A stretch of DNA of 7,289 nucleotides, from the NCBI GenBank assembly GCA_947303905.1, contig CAMYZR010000064.1, forward strand, positions 1 to 7,289, read 5' to 3'. Made by a program: the position numbers and the translations under genes. The notes beneath the pieces are model-generated. The model worked only from the letters and a program-made list of their open reading frames with translations. It did not search any database and was not told the origin of the DNA. The stretch comes from an uncultured Atopobiaceae bacterium (lineage in GTDB: Bacteria > Actinomycetota > Coriobacteriia > Coriobacteriales > Atopobiaceae). This document shows positions 1 through 6,207 of this stretch, one piece after another. Positions within the stretch are counted from its first letter, which is position 1; the number at the start of each line of letters is the position of its first letter.

Positions 1-1
1 C

Positions 2-520
2 GGCAGCATCATCGTGAACGGGACCGAGCTCACCGCGCTCTCGGGCAAGCAGCTGGGCGAATATCGCCGCCGCGAGCTGGGATTCATCTTCCAGTTCTAC
101 AACCTGGTGCCCGACCTCACCATCCGCGAGAACATCGAGGTGTGCCAGTACCTCTCCAAGGACCCGCTGCCCATCGATGACCTCATCCACTCTCTGGGCC
201 TGTGGGAGCATCGCGGGAAGTTCCCCAACCAGGTGTCCGGCGGTCAGCAGCAGCGTTGCGCCATCGGTCGAGCGCTGGTCAAGAACCCCAGCCTGCTGCT
301 CTGCGACGAGCCTACCGGAGCGCTCGACTACCACAGCTCCAAGGAGATCCTCGAGCTGATGGAGCGAATCAATCAGGAGTACGGGTCGACGATGGTCATC
401 GTCACGCACAACGACGCCATTCGGCACATGTCCCACCATATCCTGCGCCTGCGTGACGGCGAGCTCTCGGAGGATACGCTCAACGACCACCTCCTGCCAG
501 CTCGCGAGCTTACCTGGTAG
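2..520 (+). CDS. ABC transporter ATP-binding protein, MacB/LolD-like exporter type (5' partial)
   Basis: This is the C-terminal three quarters of a cytoplasmic ATPase that powers the FtsX-type permease encoded next to it. The reading frame is open from base 2, so the start and the Walker A loop lie outside the window; the internal ATG at base 14 is not the true start. Visible motifs in order are a Q-loop (FIFQFYNL, Gln codon 92-94), an ABC signature VSGGQQQR (233-256), Walker B LLLCDE (293-310) followed by the PTGALD D-loop, and the H-loop histidine in VIVTH (codon 407-409). The spacing and the wording of these motifs match the lipoprotein/macrolide/peptide exporter branch (LolD, MacB, BceA, FtsE relatives). 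The stop codon is six bases before the ATG of the permease gene, so the two are translationally linked. The exported substrate cannot be read from this fragment. Confidence 0.95.
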   Translation, partial: GSIIVNGTELTALSGKQLGEYRRRELGFIFQFYNLVPDLTIRENIEVCQYLSKDPLPIDDLIHSLGLWEHRGKFPNQVSGGQQQRCAIGRALVKNPSLLLCDEPTGALDYHSSKEILELMERINQEYGSTMVIVTHNDAIRHMSHHILRLRDGELSEDTLNDHLLPARELTW

Positions 521-526
521 GTGCGC

Positions 527-2971
527 ATGTCTCCGCTCAACAAGCGCCTGCCGCGCGACCTTCGCCACAATCTCGGTAAGTATCTGGGTATCTTCCTGCT
601 CTTTCTGTTTGCGATTGCCATGGGCGCCGGCTATCTCTCTGCGGCGCACAGCATCGAGGTGATACAGGACGGCCTGCACGAGCGTTCCAATGTGGAGGAC
701 TTCCACTTTGCCACGCAGTTCGAGATGGCCAAGAGCTCGATAAAGGCTGTGGAGGAGATGGGCTGCACCATCTACCCCGACTTTACGGCCGATGTGCCCC
801 TGCGCCTGAGCGGCGACGATCGCGACATGAACTGCAGGCTCATCGACCAGAACAACCGCATGGAGGTCAACAGGGGCTACTTCTTTGAGGGTCGCGCCCC
901 CGAGGCTGACAACGAGATTGCCGTCGACCGCGTCTGGTGCGCTAACAACGGCGTGCACGTGGACGACACGCTTGACGTCAACGGGCATGACGTTCGTGTG
1001 GTGGGCATCATGTCGATGTCAGACTACGAGTGCCTGATGGAGAAGAACACCGACATGCTGTTCAACTCCACCACCTTCACGATTGCCCTGGTTACGCCCG
1101 AGGGCTTTCAGGCGCTGGCTGGCAGCAAGCGGGACTACCGATACGATGGCGTGCTCGATGACCGCTCGATGGACCTCGTGGCGCGCACGGACTTCGAGCG
1201 CGACATGGCCGACCTGCTTGCCGACAAGGGTGAGGTGCTGACCGACCTCGTCGACTACGAGTTTGACAACAAGGCTATCTTCTTTGCCACAAGCGACGTG
1301 TCGAGCGATCAGGTGATGTGGAAGGTGCTGGTAGGGCTGCTCGTGGTTATCATGGCCTTCGTCTTTGTGGTCCTCACCAACGCCACCATCGAGCAGGAGT
1401 CCGCCGTCATCGGCACGCTGCTCGCCTCGGGCTATCGCAAGCGCGAGATCATCGGCCACTACATGGTGCTGCCCACGCTCATCGGCGTGCTGGGATGCGT
1501 GGCAGGCAACATCTTGGGCCTCACCTCCATGAGCGGCCCCATGCAGCGCCTGTACTACGGCTCGTACAGCCTCCCGCCCTACGAGTACAGCTTCAGCCCT
1601 GGCGTGTTCGCCTACACGACGATAGTGCCCTTCCTGCTGCTTGAGGTGGTCACGCTGGTTGGGCTCATGCGGAAGCTGCGCTTTACCCCGCTGGCGTTCC
1701 TGCGTCGCGAGATCGCGAGCCGCAGCCGTCGCAACACCATGCCACTGCCTGAGTTTCTGGGCTTCGTGCATCGCTTCCAGCTACGCGTGTTCCTGCGCAA
1801 CCTCAGCCACTTTGTGGTGCTGTTCTTTGGTATCTCCTTCTGTAGTCTCTTCCTGCTGTTTGGCCTCTGCCTCATGCCCGTGGTCAGGCATTACACCGAC
1901 ATGCTCACCTCCGACGTGGTGGCTAACCACATTTACCTGCTCAAAGCCCCACTCGAGTTGGAGGGTACGGTCGAGCAGCGTCGGGCGTATGCGGCGGTCG
2001 ATCAGCTGATGGAGACCGACGACCCTCTGAACGACCTAGGGTTTGTGGGCTATGCGCGCGCCATCCTGCGCACGATGGACATCGACGAGGACGCTCACCC
2101 CGTCAACACGACGGATAACGGGCCAGAGAGGATCGCGCAGGCGGAGAAGTTCGCCGCCATGTCGTTTGAGGTCCAGCACGTGGTCACCGACAGCTCGGAG
2201 GAGATTACCGCCTATGGTATCGACCAGGGCTCGCGCTATTGGAGCGAGGTTGATGTGAGTGATGGCGCCGTGGTGGTGGGCACGGGCCTCTCCCAGAAGT
2301 GTCGCCTCGAGCCTGGGGATACGCTGACCCTTACCGATAAGTACACCAACAAGGCCTATGACGTTGTCGTCACCAGCGTTTGGGGCAGCTCAGCCAACAT
2401 GAACGTGTACATGGACCGCACAGCTCTCAATCGGATGATCGACGAGGACGACGACAACTTTGCCGGCTACGCGAGCGACGAGGAGCTTACGCTTGACGCC
2501 CGCTACCTTGCCACTGACATCACGCCGGAGGCAATGGACTCCTCGGCAGACCAGATGGAGCGCTCCTTTGGTGACCTGATGGGAATGGTCGTTGCCTTTG
2601 CCGTCCCGGTGTATCTCATTCTCGTGTACCTGCTGACCAAGACGGTTATCGACCGCTCGAGCCGCTACATCAGCTACATGAAGGTCTTCGGCTACCACGA
2701 TGGCGAGATATCGCGGCTGTACGTGCGCGCCATCACCGTGACGGTCATGGTGAGTCTGGTGGCGAGCCTGCCGTTTGTCATCTGGCTCTGCGACATGGCC
2801 GTGCGTCTGGTCATGGATCGTTACTCGGGCAACCTCGAGCTCTACATCGAGCCAACGCTGATGGCGGAGGTCGTGGGCATCGGCGCCCTCGCCTATCTGG
2901 TGGTTGCTGTCGCGCACATCTGGAACATCCGCCGCGTGAGCCTCTCTGAGGCCATGAAGGTGCAGGAGTAG
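527..2971 (+). CDS. FtsX/MacB-type ABC transporter permease with two FtsX modules
   Basis: Membrane partner of the upstream ATPase. The 814-residue protein has about eight hydrophobic segments in a 1+3, 1+3 pattern. Numbered from the GTG at 521 they are near 20-42, 268-286, 316-337, 364-387, 431-454, 687-706, 737-761 and 783-801. Each first helix is followed by a soluble, probably extracellular domain of about 225-230 residues, and each three-helix block carries the FtsX fold; the cytoplasmic stretch ESAVIGTLLASGYRKREI is typical of the family. This is a duplicated arrangement, unlike MacB (four helices) or BceB (ten). The start is uncertain: GTG 521 sits directly after the ATPase stop, while ATG 527 has AGG at 519-521 five bases upstream, and I prefer ATG 527. 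Such pairs in Gram-positive bacteria export or sense peptides or lipoproteins, or act on envelope processes; no response regulator or kinase is in view to suggest a bacitracin-type role. Confidence 0.93.
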   Translation: MSPLNKRLPRDLRHNLGKYLGIFLLFLFAIAMGAGYLSAAHSIEVIQDGLHERSNVEDFHFATQFEMAKSSIKAVEEMGCTIYPDFTADVPLRLSGDDRDMNCRLIDQNNRMEVNRGYFFEGRAPEADNEIAVDRVWCANNGVHVDDTLDVNGHDVRVVGIMSMSDYECLMEKNTDMLFNSTTFTIALVTPEGFQALAGSKRDYRYDGVLDDRSMDLVARTDFERDMADLLADKGEVLTDLVDYEFDNKAIFFATSDVSSDQVMWKVLVGLLVVIMAFVFVVLTNATIEQESAVIGTLLASGYRKREIIGHYMVLPTLIGVLGCVAGNILGLTSMSGPMQRLYYGSYSLPPYEYSFSPGVFAYTTIVPFLLLEVVTLVGLMRKLRFTPLAFLRREIASRSRRNTMPLPEFLGFVHRFQLRVFLRNLSHFVVLFFGISFCSLFLLFGLCLMPVVRHYTDMLTSDVVANHIYLLKAPLELEGTVEQRRAYAAVDQLMETDDPLNDLGFVGYARAILRTMDIDEDAHPVNTTDNGPERIAQAEKFAAMSFEVQHVVTDSSEEITAYGIDQGSRYWSEVDVSDGAVVVGTGLSQKCRLEPGDTLTLTDKYTNKAYDVVVTSVWGSSANMNVYMDRTALNRMIDEDDDNFAGYASDEELTLDARYLATDITPEAMDSSADQMERSFGDLMGMVVAFAVPVYLILVYLLTKTVIDRSSRYISYMKVFGYHDGEISRLYVRAITVTVMVSLVASLPFVIWLCDMAVRLVMDRYSGNLELYIEPTLMAEVVGIGALAYLVVAVAHIWNIRRVSLSEAMKVQE

Positions 2972-3051
2972 GTGACACACAAACTCCCGGGGAGGAAATG
3001 TGTCACTCGTTTTCTCGATGAAGGGAAGCGGGTACCTGTCCCCTGTTTCCC
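2972..3051. repeat. REP-like intergenic element of two tandem hairpins
   Basis: Module A (2972-3006) begins at the base after the permease stop codon. It has perfect 8-bp arms GTGACACA (2972-2979) and TGTGTCAC (2999-3006), a 4x4 internal loop, and an inner CTCC/GGAG stem (2984-2987 with 2991-2994). Module B (3023-3051) folds GGGAAGCGGG against CCCTGTTTCCC as a 10-bp stem with two G-T pairs and a 9-base loop containing the GGTACC palindrome. A 16-base spacer separates them. Paired imperfect hairpins between genes are typical of REP/BIME elements mobilised by TnpA-REP (RAYT) transposases. Its membership of a repeat family is an inference, since only one copy is in the window. It could also end transcription of the exporter operon, although only a short TTTT (3010-3013) follows module A. 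Confidence 0.5.
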
Positions 3052-3065
3052 GTGCGTGGTAGGGT

Positions 3066-3090
3066 TGTTTGGGAAGCCAAACAGAGAGGA
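3066..3090 (+). promoter_or_regulatory. 5'-leader hairpin abutting the Shine-Dalgarno of the HAD gene
   Basis: TGTTTGG (3066-3072) and CCAAACA (3077-3083) form a perfect 7-bp stem with a GAAG tetraloop. The next base begins the Shine-Dalgarno sequence GAGAGGA (3084-3090), followed by CCCCC and the ATG at 3096. The ribosome site fixes the HAD gene start at 3096 rather than at the in-frame TTG at 3069, which lies inside the hairpin. The hairpin may stabilise the message end or influence ribosome loading; no function is proven. Confidence 0.5.
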
Positions 3091-3095
3091 CCCCC

Positions 3096-3950
3096 ATGAT
3101 CAAGCTGGCGCTCACCGATCTCGACGATACGCTCATCTGCCACGGACTGCCATGCGCAACAGACCATGCAATCGCAGGCATCGATGCGATGCTTGCGGAG
3201 GGGCTGCACTTTGGCCCCGTCTCCGGCCGCATCCCCAATGACATGGACTGGATGTTCGCCGGCCACAGCGAATGCTATGCGACCGGCGCCTACTGCAACG
3301 GCCAGATGATCTACGTCGACGGCGAGCTGGTGCGCGAGGAGCAGGTCTCGAGCGACGAGCTCAACCGCTTGGCGGATTGGCTTGCGCGCACCGACCGCGG
3401 CATCCTCACGATGTTCGACGTCCACCATGGCGACATCAAGACCGCCGGCTACTTTGTCACGCCCGATGACGAGCATGCCGCACGCATGCTGGCGAGCTTT
3501 GGGGCTGCCAAGCGCTACGTGCGTCGTCTGGACGAACCGGCGTACACCAAGGCCAACATCCACGTGACGGGCGACCGCGCCCGCCAGACCGAGACGCGTG
3601 ACATCATGCGCGAGCAGTTCCCCGCGATGGACTTCGTCTTCCCCAGCCTGACCGCCCCCTTGGTGGACATCTCTCCGCACGGCTGGAGCAAGGGCAGTGC
3701 CGTGCAGGTCCTGGTCGAGGTGCTGGGCATCACGATGGACGAGGTCGCCACCTTCGGCGACTCGGAGAACGACCTTTCCATGATCGAGGGCATTCCCAAC
3801 AGCGTGGCGGTGGCAAACGCGGGCGAGCAGATCAAGCAGGCTGCTCGCTGGCACATTGGCACAAGTGCCGATGATGCTGTGGCAGACGCGTTGTTTGACA
3901 TCGCAGAAGCTGCCAAGACGGGCGCGATGCCGTCGTTCATGCAGGCATAG
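3096..3950 (+). CDS. Cof-type HAD-IIB family phosphatase
   Basis: A 284-residue soluble hydrolase of the haloacid dehalogenase superfamily, subfamily IIB (Cof/YidA/YbiV-like). Such enzymes remove phosphate from sugar phosphates, pyridoxal phosphate or flavin precursors in the cytosol, and specificity cannot be read from sequence. All four catalytic motifs are present: motif I TDLDDTL with nucleophile D8 and acid/base D10, motif II SGR (S43-R45), motif III lysine K199 in GWSKG, and motif IV GDSENDLSM with D222 and D226. Residues about 46-195 form the C2-type cap that sits between motifs II and III in this subfamily. Length is normal for the family. The start at ATG 3096 is supported by GAGAGGA five bases upstream and by motif I beginning a few residues in. 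The next gene starts 11 bases after the stop, so the two are probably one transcript. Confidence 0.92.
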   Translation: MIKLALTDLDDTLICHGLPCATDHAIAGIDAMLAEGLHFGPVSGRIPNDMDWMFAGHSECYATGAYCNGQMIYVDGELVREEQVSSDELNRLADWLARTDRGILTMFDVHHGDIKTAGYFVTPDDEHAARMLASFGAAKRYVRRLDEPAYTKANIHVTGDRARQTETRDIMREQFPAMDFVFPSLTAPLVDISPHGWSKGSAVQVLVEVLGITMDEVATFGDSENDLSMIEGIPNSVAVANAGEQIKQAARWHIGTSADDAVADALFDIAEAAKTGAMPSFMQA

Positions 3951-3961
3951 GAGGCAATAGC

Positions 3962-4471
3962 ATGAGTGTGAGCAGTGGGGCTGCCAAGGTGTACGATTGG
4001 GCGCGCGACATGGCGCGCAATCGTCGCACCCTCTTCATCACCGTCGCCAGTGCGATTCTCGTGAGCGTGGTGCTGCAAGCGGTCACCATCGCGCGCAACA
4101 ACTACAACCTGTGGCGGCTTTCCTTCATGGCCATCGAGCTCTCCGTGGCGCTGGTGTCGTCATTTGCGGCAAACTACGTTCGCGGCATCGAGGAGCGCGC
4201 AAGGGCTTGGGCCCAGAGCTATGTGCCCGAGGAGACGAGCTGGCTTTACAAGCTTCTGTCGGTGCTGCCGGTGGCAACGGTGCGTGCGGCCATCATGTGT
4301 GCGTGTCTCTCGATACCCAATGCCACGGTCATCCCCATGGTCATCTATCGCGAAACGGTGACGTTGCCCCCAGTGGCTGTCATCGTGCGCTTTCTGGCGG
4401 ACTTTCCTCAGTGCGTGATCATCTGCGTCGCCGTGATGCTGGTGGTCGACTGGCTCGCGTCGCAGGAATAG
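3962..4471 (+). CDS. Hypothetical four-helix integral membrane protein
   Basis: I do not recognise the family of this 169-residue protein. It has a short basic amphipathic N-terminus (about residues 1-22, several Arg/Lys), then hydrophobic segments near 23-43, 54-73, 101-128 and 138-166, giving about four membrane helices with little outside the membrane. The positively charged residues at 20-22, 74-81 and 97 suggest cytoplasmic ends. The third and fourth segments contain prolines and the pattern ADFPQCVIICVAVML. A strong ribosome site AGGAGG (3949-3954) lies seven bases before the ATG and overlaps the HAD gene stop, so translation is probably coupled to it. The arrangement of two helix pairs, each beginning with an R-x-S/L-F-like motif (RLSFMAIEL, VRFLADFPQ), hints at an internal duplication, but this is weak. 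No catalytic or transport motif is visible. Confidence 0.85.
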   Translation: MSVSSGAAKVYDWARDMARNRRTLFITVASAILVSVVLQAVTIARNNYNLWRLSFMAIELSVALVSSFAANYVRGIEERARAWAQSYVPEETSWLYKLLSVLPVATVRAAIMCACLSIPNATVIPMVIYRETVTLPPVAVIVRFLADFPQCVIICVAVMLVVDWLASQE

Positions 4472-4488
4472 GGGATTGAGAATTCTGG

Positions 4489-4521
4489 TTGTCTTGGGTC
4501 CGACATTCATCCCCAAGACAA
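4489..4521. terminator. Hairpin 1 after the membrane-protein gene (possible terminator)
   Basis: TTGTCTTGGG (4489-4498) and CCCAAGACAA (4512-4521) form a perfect 10-bp stem with a 13-base loop, starting 17 bases after the stop codon. There is no T-tract on either side, so it is not a classic intrinsic terminator. Its position at the end of the HAD-membrane protein operon makes a role in ending transcription or protecting the message end likely. Confidence 0.5.
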
Positions 4522-4523
4522 GA

Positions 4524-4558
4524 GAAACGGCACGCCAAGGGGGGATGCGTGCCGTTTC
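4524..4558. terminator. Hairpin 2 after the membrane-protein gene (likely terminator)
   Basis: GAAACGGCACGC (4524-4535) and GCGTGCCGTTTC (4547-4558) form a perfect 12-bp stem with an 11-base loop rich in G. The stem ends in GAAA/TTTC, so a short T-run lies at the 3' foot within the stem, as in many bidirectional terminators of high-GC bacteria. It starts two bases after hairpin 1; together the two probably insulate the upstream operon from the promoter region that follows. Confidence 0.6.
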
Positions 4559-4591
4559 GAGTGGGACTATGCCCGCTTCTCTGCGAGGTGG

Positions 4592-4604
4592 AGAGGGACC
4601 CTCT
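4592..4604. promoter_or_regulatory. Short perfect palindrome AGAGGG-A-CCCTCT
   Basis: Two 6-base arms separated by a single base lie about 22 bases upstream of the TATAAT hexamer at 4627. A one-base centre cannot form a normal RNA hairpin, so a double-stranded protein-binding site is the more natural reading. It may be chance. Confidence 0.25.
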
Positions 4605-4609
4605 AAGAA

Positions 4610-4632
4610 GTTAACTATAGTTTACTTATAAT
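4610..4632 (+). promoter_or_regulatory. Operator-like palindrome joined to a TATAAT -10 element
   Basis: GTTAACTATAGTTTAC (4610-4625) matches its own reverse complement at 14 of 16 positions, with a perfect 10-bp core AACTATAGTT. One base later comes a consensus -10 hexamer TATAAT (4627-4632). No convincing -35 hexamer stands 16-18 bases upstream (TAAGAA at 4604-4609 is poor). The palindrome fills the promoter spacer, the usual place for a repressor or an activator site. The AT-rich patch contrasts sharply with the GC-rich surroundings. Predicted transcription start is around 4639, giving either a roughly 65-base leader to ATG 4704 or a nearly leaderless message for ATG 4641. Confidence 0.55.
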
Positions 4633-4703
4633 CTCCCCTAATGCAAGTAGGAATTAGAAAAAAGTTTGCCCGAGTGGGCAGGGATTGCAAAAGAGCAGGT
4701 AGG

Positions 4704-5000
4704 ATGCCCAGTTACTTTGTGTACATAGTGCGATGCGCGGGAGGGCAGCTCTATACGGGCATTACGACCGACGTCGGTCGTCGATTGCGCGAGCACCTGT
4801 CGGGCAAGGAGCCGGGAGCTCGCTATACCCGCCTCAATCCGCCGGTCGAGTTGGAAGCCCTTTGGGCGGCTGAGGGTCGTGCAGCGGCATCGCGGCTGGA
4901 ATACCGGATCAAGCGTCTGAATCGCGTGCAGAAGGAAGGCCTCATCTCCGACCCGTCACTGGCGGGCGAAGACTATCGACCGCTTTGGCCCCGCGTGTGA
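4704..5000 (+). CDS. Small GIY-YIG nuclease-domain protein (UPF0213/YhbQ-like)
   Basis: A 98-residue protein made almost wholly of a GIY-YIG domain. YFVYIVRC (residues 4-11) and LYTGIT (16-21) are the paired strands that name the fold; R26 and H31 in GRRLREHLSG and E66 in ASRLEYRIKRL match the conserved arginine, histidine and metal-binding glutamate of the nuclease family. Members of this single-domain group resemble the UvrC N-terminal domain and may cut damaged or branched DNA; in vivo roles are poorly known. The start at ATG 4704 fits the usual family length and the position of the first strand, with AGCAGG upstream. An in-frame ATG at 4641 would add 21 residues, eight of them Arg or Lys, and lies right at the predicted transcription start. 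It is transcribed on its own and convergent with the radical SAM gene. Confidence 0.88.
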   Translation: MPSYFVYIVRCAGGQLYTGITTDVGRRLREHLSGKEPGARYTRLNPPVELEALWAAEGRAAASRLEYRIKRLNRVQKEGLISDPSLAGEDYRPLWPRV

Positions 5001-5023
5001 CGACTGGCCTTCTCCGCGTCTGA

Positions 5024-5046
5024 GGCTGCGCTCGTCTGACGCAGCC
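5024..5046. terminator. Hairpin between convergent genes (likely bidirectional terminator)
   Basis: GGCTGCG (5024-5030) and CGCAGCC (5040-5046) form a perfect 7-bp stem with a 9-base loop, extendable by GTC/GAC (5018-5020 with 5047-5049) past a 3-base bulge. It lies in the 56-base gap between the stops of the GIY-YIG and radical SAM genes, the expected place for a shared terminator. No T-tract is present on either strand. Confidence 0.55.
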
Positions 5047-5056
5047 GACTGACATC

Positions 5057-6142
5057 TCAGTACAGCTTGTACAGCTCTGCGAGTTCGGGTGCAACCTCCG
5101 CAAGGACGTCGCGGTGGGCACAGCTGTCATCAGTGAGGTAGCAGACGTTCTGCCTGCGGCAACCGCCGTAGCAGACGCTCTCGAACGGACAGGTGCTGCA
5201 AGGCGCGCGCCTGCAGTCCTCCTCGTCGAAAAAACGCCGGGAGGCCTCGCTTGTCGTCATGTCACGCAACTGGCTGTCGGCGAGGTTGCCCATCCGGAAC
5301 TCGTCGAGGCAGTAGAAGTCGCACGGATAGACGTCGCCGTTGCTCTCGATCACGTACTGCAGGGTGCACTGGCCGATCATCCCGCACTGGTTTGGAGCGT
5401 ATCCCTCGAGGATGCCTAGCACGTTGTCGAACAGGTTGACATACACCAGCTGCTCGCGCTGATAGGCGCGCTTCCATGCGCGGAAGAACCCCAGGAAGAA
5501 GCTGCGATAGTCGGAGGGGCGCAGGCTCATGCCATCATCTGTGCCGTCCAGCGACGGCAGGCACGGTATGAGCTGCACGTTGACGATGTCGTGCGAGAGG
5601 TAGAACTGCATGAGCTGCTTGGGCTTTTGGGCAAGCTGCCGCGTGACCACCGTGAGAATGCTCGGTTCGATGTCGGCGTCATGCAGCATCTCAAGAGAGC
5701 GCATCGCGCGCTCGTAGACTCCATCGCCTGCGTCGTCGCGGCGGAACCGGTCCGTGAGAGAGCGAGGCCCATCGAGGCTCAGGCCAACGAGGACGTCATG
5801 CTCGGCGAGAAACGCGCACCACTCCCTGTCGAGCTGCGTTCCGTTGGTCTGGAGCGACCAATGCGTGGTCACGTTCGGGTAGGCGGTCATCAGGTCCACG
5901 AAATGCCGGAACCAGTCGAGCCCTGCCAGCGTGGGCTCTCCACCCTGGAAGCTGACCGTCACGTCACCAGCAAAGTCCACGGCTTCGGCCAACCGCTGGG
6001 CCAGCAGTTCCGCCATCTCGGGCTTCATGATGCCGCGGTTCCCAATCTGACGGCCGCTGGCCACGTCTGCATAAAAGCAGTACGCACACCGCATGTTGCA
6101 GGCAGAGGACACGGGCTTGACCATGACCGATATGCTGCGCAT
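5057..6142 (-). CDS. Radical SAM/SPASM enzyme, anaerobic sulfatase-maturating (anSME) type
   Basis: A 361-residue radical SAM enzyme. The SAM-binding [4Fe-4S] motif is C15-x3-C19-x2-C22 followed by FY, with the GGEP SAM-contact motif at 67-70. The C-terminal SPASM domain holds cysteines at 253, 259, 274, 278, 310, 315, 318, 324, 328, 334 and 341, enough for two auxiliary clusters in the anSME order. YPCDFY (272-277) carries D275, which aligns with the Asp277 proposed as the catalytic base in the Clostridium perfringens enzyme. anSMEs oxidise a Cys or Ser in the CxPxR motif of type I sulfatases to formylglycine without oxygen. ATG 6142 is chosen because GAGGA (6149-6153) lies six bases upstream and the family N-terminus begins there; an upstream in-frame ATG at 6202 would add 20 unlikely residues. 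No sulfatase is in the window, so the substrate is unconfirmed; a peptide-modifying role is the alternative. Confidence 0.9.
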   Translation of the reverse strand: MRSISVMVKPVSSACNMRCAYCFYADVASGRQIGNRGIMKPEMAELLAQRLAEAVDFAGDVTVSFQGGEPTLAGLDWFRHFVDLMTAYPNVTTHWSLQTNGTQLDREWCAFLAEHDVLVGLSLDGPRSLTDRFRRDDAGDGVYERAMRSLEMLHDADIEPSILTVVTRQLAQKPKQLMQFYLSHDIVNVQLIPCLPSLDGTDDGMSLRPSDYRSFFLGFFRAWKRAYQREQLVYVNLFDNVLGILEGYAPNQCGMIGQCTLQYVIESNGDVYPCDFYCLDEFRMGNLADSQLRDMTTSEASRRFFDEEDCRRAPCSTCPFESVCYGGCRRQNVCYLTDDSCAHRDVLAEVAPELAELYKLY

Positions 6143-6185
6143 AGTCCATCCTCGCAAAAGAAGCCAACATGTCTGACAACCGATA

Positions 6186-6207
6186 AGTATACGGGCAATC
6201 ATTTGCC
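6186..6207 (-). promoter_or_regulatory. Putative promoter -10 and adjacent dyad of the radical SAM gene
   Basis: On the minus strand TATACT (6191 down to 6186) matches five of six bases of the -10 consensus and lies about 45 bases before the radical SAM start codon. Directly upstream of it is the perfect dyad GGCAA-tcat-TTGCC (6194-6207), in the spacer/-35 zone. I see no good -35 hexamer, which fits an activator-dependent or regulated promoter. The dyad lies in the divergent region shared with the cysteine synthase gene. Confidence 0.35.

Noticed and set aside
1019..1771. Long minus-strand open frame (250 codons) opposite the permease gene
   Set aside because: It lies fully antisense to a well-supported FtsX permease, and its product is rich in His, Arg, Gln and Ala with no recognisable domain, as expected from the reverse frame of GC-rich codons.
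3069..3095. Upstream TTG start for the HAD phosphatase, adding nine residues
   Set aside because: The TTG lies inside a hairpin and has no ribosome site, while ATG 3096 has GAGAGGA at the right distance and gives the usual HAD N-terminus.
2390..3854. Two long overlapping minus-strand open frames (2390-3244 and 3003-3854)
   Set aside because: They are antisense to the permease end and to the HAD phosphatase with all its motifs; composition is skewed to His, Arg, Val and Asp, and no domain is visible.
6143..6202. Upstream ATG at 6202 for the radical SAM protein
   Set aside because: The extra 20 residues are not part of the anSME N-terminus, overlap the putative promoter and dyad, and the ATG at 6142 has its own Shine-Dalgarno.
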